Assembly (NCBI GenBank): GCA_903928835.1
Contig: CAIYSK010000330.1
Coordinates: 1 to 5,118, forward strand
Length of the DNA: 5,118 bases
Direction of reading: 5' to 3'
Origin: an uncultured cyanobacterium
GTDB lineage: Bacteria; Cyanobacteriota; Cyanobacteriia; PCC-6307; Cyanobiaceae
This document shows positions 1 through 5,118 of the stretch, one piece after another. A program made the translations under genes and the position numbers. Position 1 is the stretch's first letter, and the number at the start of each line of letters is the position of its first letter. A model generated the notes under the pieces. That model was not told the DNA's origin. It saw only the letters and a list, made by a program, of their open reading frames with translations, and did no database searches.

Positions 1-1
1 C

Positions 2-394
2 TGGCCTGGCCTCCGGCAGGGTTGGCGCGGTCAACTTTTGAGCCGTTTTTTCCTCTGGTCGGTGTTCCTCACCCACAGCCTGACGGTCTGTGAGCGCGGC
101 AGCTTTTACACCCTCTTAGGCATGGACCCCAGTCGCTTTGATGAGGACGTGATGCGGCAAACCAATCACACCGCCCGTCGCGCGTTCCCGGTGGTTTTCA
201 AATTGGATGGCACCGCCTATGTCCAGTTGCGGGATCAGTTGGTGGAGACCTATCGGGCAATCAAAGCAACGACAGAGCATCCCCTCAGTCTGAATCAGGT
301 GCTGAAGCGATTGGGCCTGCAGGCCCGCTTTGTCGGGCTGTTGGTGCGCCAGTTCCTCCAGCCCATGGAGTCCTCAGGGCAGGTGATCCCATGA
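2..394 (+). CDS. acsF: Mg-protoporphyrin IX monomethyl ester (oxidative) cyclase, C-terminal part
   Basis: The frame is open from the left edge and ends at TGA 392-394, so about 130 C-terminal residues of a roughly 350-residue enzyme are visible. AcsF is the di-iron, O2-dependent cyclase that forms ring E of chlorophyll (Mg-protoporphyrin ester to protochlorophyllide). The visible part matches the family's C-terminal region by eye: an RFF-x-x-SV-x-x-T stretch, then CERGSFY, then a G-x-D-x-x-x-FD-x-x-V-x-x-TN-x-T-x-R-x-FPV block, and near the end a QPMES motif comparable to the PPVESG of plant CRD1. The protein stops soon after this motif and lacks the last ~10 residues of the plant-type tail. 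The di-iron ligands lie upstream of the window. The THSLTVCERG stretch differs from the TMYLNDCQR form I recall in housekeeping cyclases. With the ho-hemN neighbourhood, this suggests the low-oxygen isoform (AcsF2/ChlAII), but that assignment is inference. It overlaps the next gene by ATGA. Confidence 0.85.
   Translation, partial: WPGLRQGWRGQLLSRFFLWSVFLTHSLTVCERGSFYTLLGMDPSRFDEDVMRQTNHTARRAFPVVFKLDGTAYVQLRDQLVETYRAIKATTEHPLSLNQVLKRLGLQARFVGLLVRQFLQPMESSGQVIP
381..388 (+). promoter_or_regulatory. Shine-Dalgarno sequence of the desaturase inside acsF
   Basis: AGGTGATC lies two bases before the ATG at 391. It can pair over eight bases with the 3' end of 16S rRNA (the GGUGAUC part of the anti-SD complement). 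This supports ATG 391 over the in-frame ATG at 397, and supports translational coupling across the ATGA overlap. It is the clearest ribosome binding site belonging to any of the genes in the window. Confidence 0.55.
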
Positions 395-1287
395 CCATGA
401 CCTTGCCCCGCCAACGCGTCTTGCCATCACTGAAGCAAGGCATCCGGGTTGATCCTCGTCACCAGGCCCATCGCTGGGGAACCGTGCTGTTCATGGTGGT
501 GTTGCATGCCTTGGCACTGGTGGCCTTATTACCGCGCTTTTGGAGCCCCAGCGCAGTGGCTGTGTTGTTGGCGCTGTATTGGATCACCGCCTGCATTGGC
601 GTCACCCTGGGTTACCACCGGCTCTTAGCCCACCGAGCCTTTGAGGTACCCCGCTGGCTGGAACTCGTGATTGCCACCTGCGGCACCTTGAGTTGCCAAC
701 ATGGGCCGATCGATTGGGCCGGCTTGCACCGCCATCACCACCTCCATTCCGACGATCCGGCGGATCACCACAACAGCAAGCTCGGGTTTTGGTGGAGTCA
801 TTTCGGTTGGATGCTGCGGGATGTGCCCGCCATGGCGTACGTCGTAGAGCTCACACCCGACCTGCAGGGCAAGGCCTACCTGCGCTGGTTAAACCGCAAT
901 TTTCTGCTCCTCCAGCTGCCCTTGGCGGTCGTCTTGTATGGCTTGGGTCAAGCCACGGGAGCGGGAGGCTGGGCCCTCGTGCTGTGGGGCATTCCATTGC
1001 GCCTGGTGCTGGTCTACCACTTCACCTGGCTCGTGAATTCAGCCACCCACCGCTGGGGCTATGTGAGCCATCCCAGTCACGACAACTCCCGCAACAACTG
1101 GTGGGTAGCCCTCCTCACATTCGGAGAGGGTTGGCATAACAACCACCATGCCTACCCCAGCAGCGCTCGAATGGGCTTTCGGTGGTGGGAAATAGACCTC
1201 ACCTGGCAACACATCCGGCTGCTGAAACACCTTGGCCTGGCCCGTCGCATTCGACTAGCCAAGCCGGTCTTAGATGCTTCGCGCTAA
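391..1287 (+). CDS. desC: Delta9-type acyl-lipid fatty acid desaturase
   Basis: Membrane di-iron desaturase of 298 residues, about the usual DesC length. The family uses O2 and reduced ferredoxin to introduce a cis double bond, normally Delta9, into lipid-bound acyl chains. All three histidine boxes are present: HRLLAH at 76-81, HRHHH at 113-117 and HNNHH at 249-253, the last within a GEGWHNNHHAYP context typical of Delta9 desaturases. NSATH (216-220) is also conserved. Hydrophobic segments at roughly 30-50, 54-74 and 170-208 fit the usual four-helix topology with cytoplasmic His boxes. The start at 391 overlaps the acsF stop by ATGA and has a good SD (381-388), so it should be co-translated with acsF. 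In the setting of a low-oxygen cluster it may be a paralogue that works at low O2, distinct from a housekeeping DesC. The exact regiospecificity cannot be read from sequence. Confidence 0.9.
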   Translation: MTMTLPRQRVLPSLKQGIRVDPRHQAHRWGTVLFMVVLHALALVALLPRFWSPSAVAVLLALYWITACIGVTLGYHRLLAHRAFEVPRWLELVIATCGTLSCQHGPIDWAGLHRHHHLHSDDPADHHNSKLGFWWSHFGWMLRDVPAMAYVVELTPDLQGKAYLRWLNRNFLLLQLPLAVVLYGLGQATGAGGWALVLWGIPLRLVLVYHFTWLVNSATHRWGYVSHPSHDNSRNNWWVALLTFGEGWHNNHHAYPSSARMGFRWWEIDLTWQHIRLLKHLGLARRIRLAKPVLDASR

Positions 1288-1331
1288 TCACAAATCTGCC
1301 AACTTCCCCCGTCCTCCCATCTGCACCGCCC

Positions 1332-2036
1332 ATGGACTCCACGACCACACGCACCATGCCATCAAGCTCGATCCCATTCACAACGGAGATCTACCGTCAG
1401 TCCTACGGCCGCATCAACGGTGTGGTGGTCGTGGGAGAGGCCCTTGCTGAGCAACATTTCAGGCTCCTAGCCCGAGCAATCCCAGAAGATGCCGGCGAGC
1501 TGAAGCGCCTTGGTGCCATGGAGGGGCGCCATGCCCGCGACTTTGTGGGATGCGCAAAAAATCTAGGTACCGAACCCGACGCACGGTTCGCCAAGGAGCT
1601 TTTTGCTCCCCTTCACGCGCTGTTTCGTGACTGTGATCGCCGCGGGGACCTTCCTGGCTGCCTGGTGATTCAGTGCTTAATTGTGGAGTGTTTTGCAGTG
1701 GCGGCCTACCGGGTCTATCTGCCCGTAGCCGATACCTATGCCCGTCCAATCACAGCGTCTGTACTCCAAGATGAAGTGGAGCACCTGAATTACGGCGAAG
1801 TGTGGCTGAAGCAGCGCTTTTCAGCGGTCAAAGAGGCGATTACAGCCGTCTGCAGCCAGGCCTTGCCAGCAACCCTGCCAATCCTGCGAGCACTGGTGCC
1901 CGACATGCAAACCATTGGGATGGACCCATTGGAGCTGATGGTGGAATTCACCGAGATTTTTGAGCAGTCACTTGAGGCCATTGGCTTTACGCGCCATGAC
2001 GCCACACGGCTCACGCTGCGAGCGATGGCTGCATAA
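1332..2036 (+). CDS. ado: Divergent aldehyde-deformylating oxygenase (ADO) homologue, ferritin-like di-iron protein
   Basis: ADO converts fatty aldehydes to alkanes plus formate using O2 and electrons. The 234 residues from ATG 1332 align without visible gaps to cyanobacterial ADO (about 230 residues). All six di-iron ligands are found at the family spacing: E36, E64, H67, E119, E148 and H151, in the contexts VVGE, MEGRH, IVECF and DEVEH. The tyrosines of the Y-x-x-Y motif (Y126, Y129) and LNYGEVWL (152-159) are kept. Differences from typical ADO include V149 where DEY-x-H is usual, CAKNL instead of CGKNL, and loss of the conserved NR-x-NLPL stretch around residues 175-185. By eye, identity to the Prochlorococcus MIT9313 enzyme is only around 40%. 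The frame stays open upstream into desC, but homology begins near residue 15. ATG 1356 (226 residues) is an alternative start, and neither start has an SD. It lies 44 nt after desC, probably in the same transcript. No acyl-ACP reductase, its usual partner gene, is nearby. Confidence 0.88.
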   Translation: MDSTTTRTMPSSSIPFTTEIYRQSYGRINGVVVVGEALAEQHFRLLARAIPEDAGELKRLGAMEGRHARDFVGCAKNLGTEPDARFAKELFAPLHALFRDCDRRGDLPGCLVIQCLIVECFAVAAYRVYLPVADTYARPITASVLQDEVEHLNYGEVWLKQRFSAVKEAITAVCSQALPATLPILRALVPDMQTIGMDPLELMVEFTEIFEQSLEAIGFTRHDATRLTLRAMAA

Positions 2037-2072
2037 CAAACGCTTCTGAAGCAGAGGATGACGTGGAGACAG

Positions 2073-2489
2073 TTAAGAAGGCCTCATCGCTTTCAAGACC
2101 GGCAACAAGCCCCCATCTGGTTCCTGAACCCACTCGAGAACATTGCCGTCGGGGTCGCAGGCATAAAAGGAGGAACTGCCATCGCGGTGGGCATGGATCA
2201 TGCCCACACTGCGAGCGCCTGCTGCGCAGCAGTCCAACCGCATGCGTTCAAGATCGGCCCGACTTTCCACATGAAAGCCCAAGTGTGGGCCTGCACCCCG
2301 GTAACTGGGCGCCAGCAGGGCTAATCCCCAACCTTGCGGACTGAGCAAGAAGGCCCAGTCGGAATCGTGCCAGAGCAATTCAAAGCCCAACTGCCGATAA
2401 AAAACTTCCGACTGGATGAGGTCTTGAACCGCTAGGGCACTGTGGCCCGGCAAGGCCGCAAACGTCATGGGTGATTGAGCTGTGGTCAT
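2073..2489 (-). CDS. VOC/glyoxalase-fold small protein, function unknown
   Basis: 138 residues forming a single vicinal-oxygen-chelate module with two beta-alpha-beta-beta-beta repeats. The first repeat starts at GHSALAVQD and continues into VFYRQLGFELL. The second starts at HLGFHVES and ends in DPDGNVLEWVQEPD. The expected metal ligands are present: H16, H69 and E119. VOC members of this size work as dimers and include glyoxalase I, dioxygenases, epimerases and antibiotic-binding proteins, so no substrate can be assigned. The start ATG (2487-2489) has no SD; an in-frame ATG eight codons in (2466-2468) is the alternative. The gene is convergent with the ado homologue (36 nt between stops) and divergent from heme oxygenase. 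It therefore separates the acsF-desC-ado group from ho-hemN and shares the regulatory region at 2490-2614. Whether it has a role in pigment or lipid metabolism is unknown. Confidence 0.85.
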   Translation of the reverse strand: MTTAQSPMTFAALPGHSALAVQDLIQSEVFYRQLGFELLWHDSDWAFLLSPQGWGLALLAPSYRGAGPHLGFHVESRADLERMRLDCCAAGARSVGMIHAHRDGSSSFYACDPDGNVLEWVQEPDGGLLPVLKAMRPS

Positions 2490-2614
2490 GGGATAGGAGG
2501 CAACAGATGGGGCAGGGATCGGCGCGGCGAGCTACGAATTGAAACGGAGACCTCGACCGAGTCAACTTGCTACAACGATAACGTTATATCGTGAGCTCGT
2601 TTGCAGGTTTCGTG
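2490..2614. promoter_or_regulatory. Divergent intergenic region between the VOC gene and heme oxygenase
   Basis: This region must hold the promoters of both divergent genes unless ho is reached by long read-through. Toward ho, a possible -10 (TTATAT, 2584-2589) sits 17 nt after a poor -35 (GTCAAC, 2561-2566), as expected for an activator-dependent promoter. It would start transcription near 2596. On the minus strand TTGACT (2565 to 2560) is a fair -35 for the VOC gene, but its -10 is weak. An AGGAGG at 2495-2500 faces rightward, six bases before an 11-codon reading frame (2507-2542). The 18-bp dyad is listed separately. Promoter positions are inferred by eye. Confidence 0.4.
2575..2592. promoter_or_regulatory. 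18-bp inverted repeat, candidate operator of ho-hemN
   Basis: ACGATA (2575-2580) and TATCGT (2587-2592) are a perfect inverted repeat separated by six bases. Nested in it is the perfect 10-bp palindrome ATAACGTTAT (2578-2587), offset by one base. The AT-rich dyad stands out from G+C-rich surroundings, lies just upstream of ho, and has the size of a MarR-family site. ChlR, the MarR-type regulator of low-oxygen tetrapyrrole genes in other cyanobacteria, is a natural candidate, but I cannot compare with its known sites. The dyad overlaps the possible -10, so repression is equally possible. Confidence 0.4.
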
Positions 2615-3340
2615 ATGACTGCTGCCCCCGACCACCTATCCGTTCCACGCCATGCTCCCCATGCCGATCACGAACCGATTTCCGTTCACGCTGGTGACGG
2701 CGATGCCCAATTGCACCAGGGGTTCGGCCCACGGGTAAGGCGTTTGCATGCCCGCATTGGCGCGGCCCACCACCAGGCGGAGGGAATGGTGTTTTCCCGC
2801 GCGCTCTTGGCAGGGGAGGTGGAGCCAGAGCAATTAGCGACGTTGCTGCGTGCGCTGGCACCTGGCTATGCCGTGCTGGAGCAATGGGGACCGGAATTGG
2901 CCGCAGCCCTAGGCGCAGGCGCTCTTCCATGGAAGTCCTTGGAGCGCTCAACTGCCCTGCGCCACGACCTCGCCTTGGTCGCAAACCTGCCTTCGAGGCC
3001 GCCATCGGCTGCAGCAGCGGTGTGGATTGAGCAATTGAAGGCTCTGGCTCAGCACGCACCGCATCGTTTCTTAGCCCATGTCTACGTGCGCTACGGCGGC
3101 GATCTCGCCGGTGGTCAGCAGTTGGGTAGCCAGGCCAACGCAATCCTGCAGCGCCATGGGCTTCCGGGTTTGAGCTTCTGGGCCTTTGATCGCCCCACCG
3201 TCGAGCTGAAGAGCGCCCTCCATGGGGCCTTCGAGCAACTGGATCTCTCCGAAGGGGAAGACGAAGAACTGCTGGAGGAGGCCGTATTGGCTTTCCATGC
3301 CACCCAGCGCCTCCTTGCCGAATTAGGCGATCGTCCCTGA
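2615..3340 (+). CDS. ho2: Heme oxygenase (biliverdin-producing)
   Basis: Heme oxygenase opens heme to biliverdin IX-alpha, CO and iron using O2 and ferredoxin, feeding phycobilin synthesis. From ATG 2615 the protein is 241 residues. The proximal histidine motif is A-H-H-Q-A-E with H52 as heme ligand, preceded by RLHARIGA. The distal-helix motif is RYGGDLAGGQ at 159-168, comparable to RYLGDLSGGQ, with the catalytic-network Asp at 163. The C-terminal helix with FWAFDR, LKSALHGAFEQL and EEAVLAFHATQRLL also fits. A GTG at 2591 gives eight more residues but lies inside the dyad and has no SD; ATG 2615 has a weak AGGT (2605-2608). About 32 residues before the conserved start are His-rich and poorly typical, and a TTG at 2711 would give a standard-length N-terminus. 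The symbol ho2 rests on adjacency to hemN, as in the low-oxygen clusters of other cyanobacteria. Confidence 0.88.
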   Translation: MTAAPDHLSVPRHAPHADHEPISVHAGDGDAQLHQGFGPRVRRLHARIGAAHHQAEGMVFSRALLAGEVEPEQLATLLRALAPGYAVLEQWGPELAAALGAGALPWKSLERSTALRHDLALVANLPSRPPSAAAAVWIEQLKALAQHAPHRFLAHVYVRYGGDLAGGQQLGSQANAILQRHGLPGLSFWAFDRPTVELKSALHGAFEQLDLSEGEDEELLEEAVLAFHATQRLLAELGDRP

Positions 3341-3366
3341 TTTGCCGTTTGCGATCCCCTGCATCA

Positions 3367-3408
3367 CTACCGGCTTCTCGCTACCGGCCTGTCGCTACCG
3401 GCATCCCC
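3367..3408 (+). repeat. 14-bp tandem repeat, two full copies and a partial third
   Basis: CTACCGGC begins at 3367, 3381 and 3395, exactly 14 bp apart. Units one and two differ at only two of 14 positions; unit three keeps the first eight bases and then diverges. The repeat lies in the 98-nt gap between ho and hemN. The period is not a multiple of three, so it fits noncoding DNA and supports starting hemN at ATG 3439, not at TTG 3349. No function is known; it could be an RNA-level or protein-binding element, or slippage. Confidence 0.7.
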
Positions 3409-3438
3409 AGCCTCCCTTGCCCTGGTCTCGTACCTGCC

Positions 3439-4806
3439 ATGACTTCCCTATCTGCACCGGTCACGTCCAAGCCCAGTCCCATCGACCTGCTCCTGAAGCA
3501 CGACAAACCTGTCCCCCGCTACACCAGCTACCCCACGGCGGCCGCCTTCGAGCCCATGGGTTGGCAAGAGATGGCAGATCAACTAGCGCGTCCGAGCGCG
3601 CATCCACTCTCTCTGTATGTGCATGTGCCCTTCTGCCGCCATGCCTGTTGGTACTGCGGATGCAACCGGGTCACCACCCAACTTGGATCCAAGGTGGTAG
3701 GCCCCTATCTGGAAGCCCTCACCAAGGAACTGGAATTGGTTACAGCTTCCATGCCCCAACGGCGACGGTTGAGCCAACTCCACTGGGGGGGAGGTACGCC
3801 GAATTACCTCAACGCCGCAGAGCAGACCCTGCTGTGGGAAACCATCTCCAAGCACTTCGATGCAGATGCGGATCTAGAAGCCTCCATCGAGGTGAATCCA
3901 GAATTTGTGGACCGCCCGCAAGCCTTTGGCCTGCGTCAACTGGGCTTTAACCGCATCAGCTTTGGCATTCAAGATGCCGATCCCACGGTGCAAAAGGCTG
4001 TGAATCGGGTGGTGCCTGTGGATCAATTGCGGAGGGTGATGGGTTGGTTACGAGAAGCCGAGTTCAAAAGCGTGAATGTGGATTTGATCTGTGGCTTACC
4101 GCTGCAAACCCCAGAGCGCTTTCGTAAGACCCTGGACCTTGTGAGGGAACTTCGGCCCGATCGGATTTCCCTATTTTCCTTTGCCTACTTGCCTGAGCAG
4201 TTGCCCTTGCAGCGGAAGATCGCTGCCGACGACCTGCCCAGTCCAAGGGAGCGGCTAGCCATGCTGGAGGAAGCCAACCAGCTTCTGACAGCCAATGGCT
4301 ATGAGGCGATTGGTATGGACCACTACGCCCAAGTAGGCGAAAGCTTGGCGATAGCAGCCCGCCAAGGATCCCTGCATCGCAATTTCCAGGGTTACACCAC
4401 CGGCGGGGAGCTGGAGCTGTTGGGAGTGGGACCCACAGCGATCAGCCAATTCACCCACTTATTTGCGCAAAACCAAAGGGATCTCAAGGCCTATTACCGC
4501 TGCCTGGAGATGGGCCACTTGCCCACCGAACGCGGGCTGATGGTGCGTGATCCCGATGTGTTGGAGCGCCGGAGCCTGATCCAGGCCGTGATGTGCCGCT
4601 TCAAGGTGGAGGTGGAGATCGCTCGTTTTCAGGAGGAATGGGAGGACCTAAAGAGCCTGGCGGCCGATGGTCTGGTCACTTTGGATGAGCACCAGGGTCA
4701 AGGTTCTGCAAGGGTCACTACCGAGGGGCGTTGGCTTCTGCGCACGATCGCAGCGGTGTTTGATCCCCAGCAACGTCAACGGGCCAGCGGATCACGGCTG
4801 CTTTAG
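3439..4806 (+). CDS. hemN: Oxygen-independent coproporphyrinogen III dehydrogenase (radical SAM)
   Basis: HemN decarboxylates coproporphyrinogen III to protoporphyrinogen IX without O2, replacing HemF under microoxic conditions for heme and chlorophyll synthesis. The 455 residues from ATG 3439 match the family's usual length. The radical-SAM cluster motif is C66-x-x-x-C70-x-x-C73-x-C75, in YVHVPFCRHACWYCGCN, including the extra Cys and the tyrosine of true HemN. Further family motifs are PRYTSYPTA (26-34), HWGGGTPNYL (115-124, SAM binding), SIEVNPE (149-155), GFNRISFGIQD (169-179), VDLICGLPLQTP (214-225), IGMDHYA (291-297) and LHRNFQGYTT (312-321). The last motifs separate it from the HemW-like paralogues that lack activity. 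A TTG at 3349 would add 30 low-complexity residues across a noncoding repeat and is unlikely. No SD precedes the ATG. It is 98 nt after ho and probably co-transcribed with it. The gene ends in tandem stops, TAGTAA. Confidence 0.95.
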   Translation: MTSLSAPVTSKPSPIDLLLKHDKPVPRYTSYPTAAAFEPMGWQEMADQLARPSAHPLSLYVHVPFCRHACWYCGCNRVTTQLGSKVVGPYLEALTKELELVTASMPQRRRLSQLHWGGGTPNYLNAAEQTLLWETISKHFDADADLEASIEVNPEFVDRPQAFGLRQLGFNRISFGIQDADPTVQKAVNRVVPVDQLRRVMGWLREAEFKSVNVDLICGLPLQTPERFRKTLDLVRELRPDRISLFSFAYLPEQLPLQRKIAADDLPSPRERLAMLEEANQLLTANGYEAIGMDHYAQVGESLAIAARQGSLHRNFQGYTTGGELELLGVGPTAISQFTHLFAQNQRDLKAYYRCLEMGHLPTERGLMVRDPDVLERRSLIQAVMCRFKVEVEIARFQEEWEDLKSLAADGLVTLDEHQGQGSARVTTEGRWLLRTIAAVFDPQQRQRASGSRLL

Positions 4807-5022
4807 TAACAACCAGGGGGCTTACGCCAACACCTCGCCCAATCGTGCTCCGAATTCCATATCCGCGCAGGTATTAACTGCTCCACCTGCCCGATTCAAC
4901 AGGGTCTGATCCCTCAAGGTGAGCAGCTGACTTGGCGGTGTTCTCGGTGGGTGCCTAGGCGGGAGGTTGCGGTTGGCTGGTGTCCTGAGGCGGCGTAATC
5001 AGCGCCTGCACTGAACGGCCGC
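4807..5022. other. Intergenic region between convergent genes; weak hairpins, no clear terminator
   Basis: The 216 nt hold no convincing gene on either strand. GCAGGT (4867-4872) and ACCTGC (4885-4890) form a perfect 6-bp stem with a 12-nt loop. AGGG/CCCT (4901-4904, 4911-4914) and AGGCG/CGCCT (4988-4992, 5003-5007) are shorter stems. None is followed by a T-run on either strand, so intrinsic termination for hemN or the convergent gene is possible but unsupported. A second stop (TAA 4807-4809) directly follows the hemN stop. Confidence 0.45.
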
Positions 5023-5118
5023 TTATTGCTTCTGGGAATTGAGCTCCAGTGCCTTGAGACGCGCTAGCAGGCGATCGAGGTCATCTTTTCTCAGTTCCCC
5101 ATTGAGATCCCAGACCAG
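5023..5118 (-). CDS. C-terminus of an unidentified protein, cut by the window edge
   Basis: On the minus strand a frame is open from the window edge to TAA at 5025-5023. It encodes 31 residues that begin LVWDLNGELRKDD and continue as an amphipathic, leucine-rich helix (DLDRLLARLKALE) with a short polar tail. The composition looks like a genuine soluble protein end and not a chance frame, and the convergent placement with hemN is ordinary. Too little is visible to name a family. It could instead be a chance open frame, since 31 codons is short. Confidence 0.4.
   Translation of the reverse strand: MVWDLNGELRKDDLDRLLARLKALELNSQKQ

Noticed and set aside
1182..1331. Upstream extension of the ado frame by 50 codons into desC, from an ATG at 1182
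   Set aside because: ADO homology starts only after ATG 1332. The extension would overlap desC by over 100 nt in another frame and reads as non-conserved Pro/Thr/Ser-rich sequence.
2042..2052. GCTTCTGAAGC palindrome between ado and the VOC gene as a terminator
   Set aside because: The arms leave only a one-base loop, so a stable hairpin would have about three pairs, and no T-run follows on either strand.
2058..2344. Two overlapping plus-strand frames opposite the VOC gene
   Set aside because: Both are antisense to a gene with a recognisable fold and metal ligands; neither translation resembles a protein family.
2562..3143. 193-codon minus-strand open frame opposite heme oxygenase
   Set aside because: Arg/Pro-rich translation typical of antisense frames in G+C-rich genes; the opposite strand has clear heme oxygenase motifs.
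3349..3438. Longer HemN starting at TTG 3349
   Set aside because: It would translate the 14-bp tandem repeat into an atypical 30-residue extension; ATG 3439 gives the normal family length.
3342..3950. 202-codon plus-strand open frame over the start of hemN
   Set aside because: It is a different frame of hemN with Pro/His/Arg-rich, family-less translation, and the overlapping hemN is certain.
4667..4909. 80-codon plus-strand frame running past the hemN end
   Set aside because: Its first half is an alternate frame of hemN and the rest lacks any recognisable feature or ribosome binding site.

Overview
This window looks like cyanobacterial DNA. It has a moderately high G+C content, an aldehyde-deformylating-oxygenase homologue (a family known essentially from cyanobacteria), a cyanobacterial/plastid-type Mg-protoporphyrin ester cyclase, a DesC-type acyl-lipid desaturase and a heme oxygenase followed by hemN. 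The compact intergenic regions and base composition suggest the Synechococcus/Cyanobium group. That placement is inference, because no rRNA or other marker is present.

Layout. Positions 2-394 (+) are the C-terminal part of AcsF, cut by the left edge. It overlaps by an ATGA a Delta9-type desaturase (391-1287, +). A divergent aldehyde-deformylating oxygenase homologue follows 44 nt later (1332-2036, +). A small VOC/glyoxalase-fold gene lies on the opposite strand (2073-2489, -). A roughly 125-nt divergent regulatory region contains an 18-bp dyad (2575-2592). Heme oxygenase (2615-3340, +) and the oxygen-independent coproporphyrinogen III dehydrogenase HemN (3439-4806, +) follow, separated by a 98-nt spacer that carries a 14-bp tandem repeat. 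The last 96 nt encode, on the minus strand, the C-terminus of an unidentified protein convergent with hemN.

How the genes fit together. Cyanobacteria are known to group a second acsF (chlAII/acsF2), ho2 and hemN as a set induced at low oxygen, controlled in studied strains by the MarR-type activator ChlR. The same three functions are here: chlorophyll ring-E formation, heme opening to bilins, and O2-independent protoporphyrinogen synthesis. In this window they flank a desaturase and an ADO homologue, both of which also consume O2. The region therefore reads as a low-oxygen pigment-and-lipid island. The most unusual points are the ADO homologue with no acyl-ACP reductase beside it, the insertion of a VOC gene in reverse orientation, and the two undescribed cis elements (dyad and 14-bp repeat). 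No mobile element, CRISPR array, tRNA or rRNA was seen.
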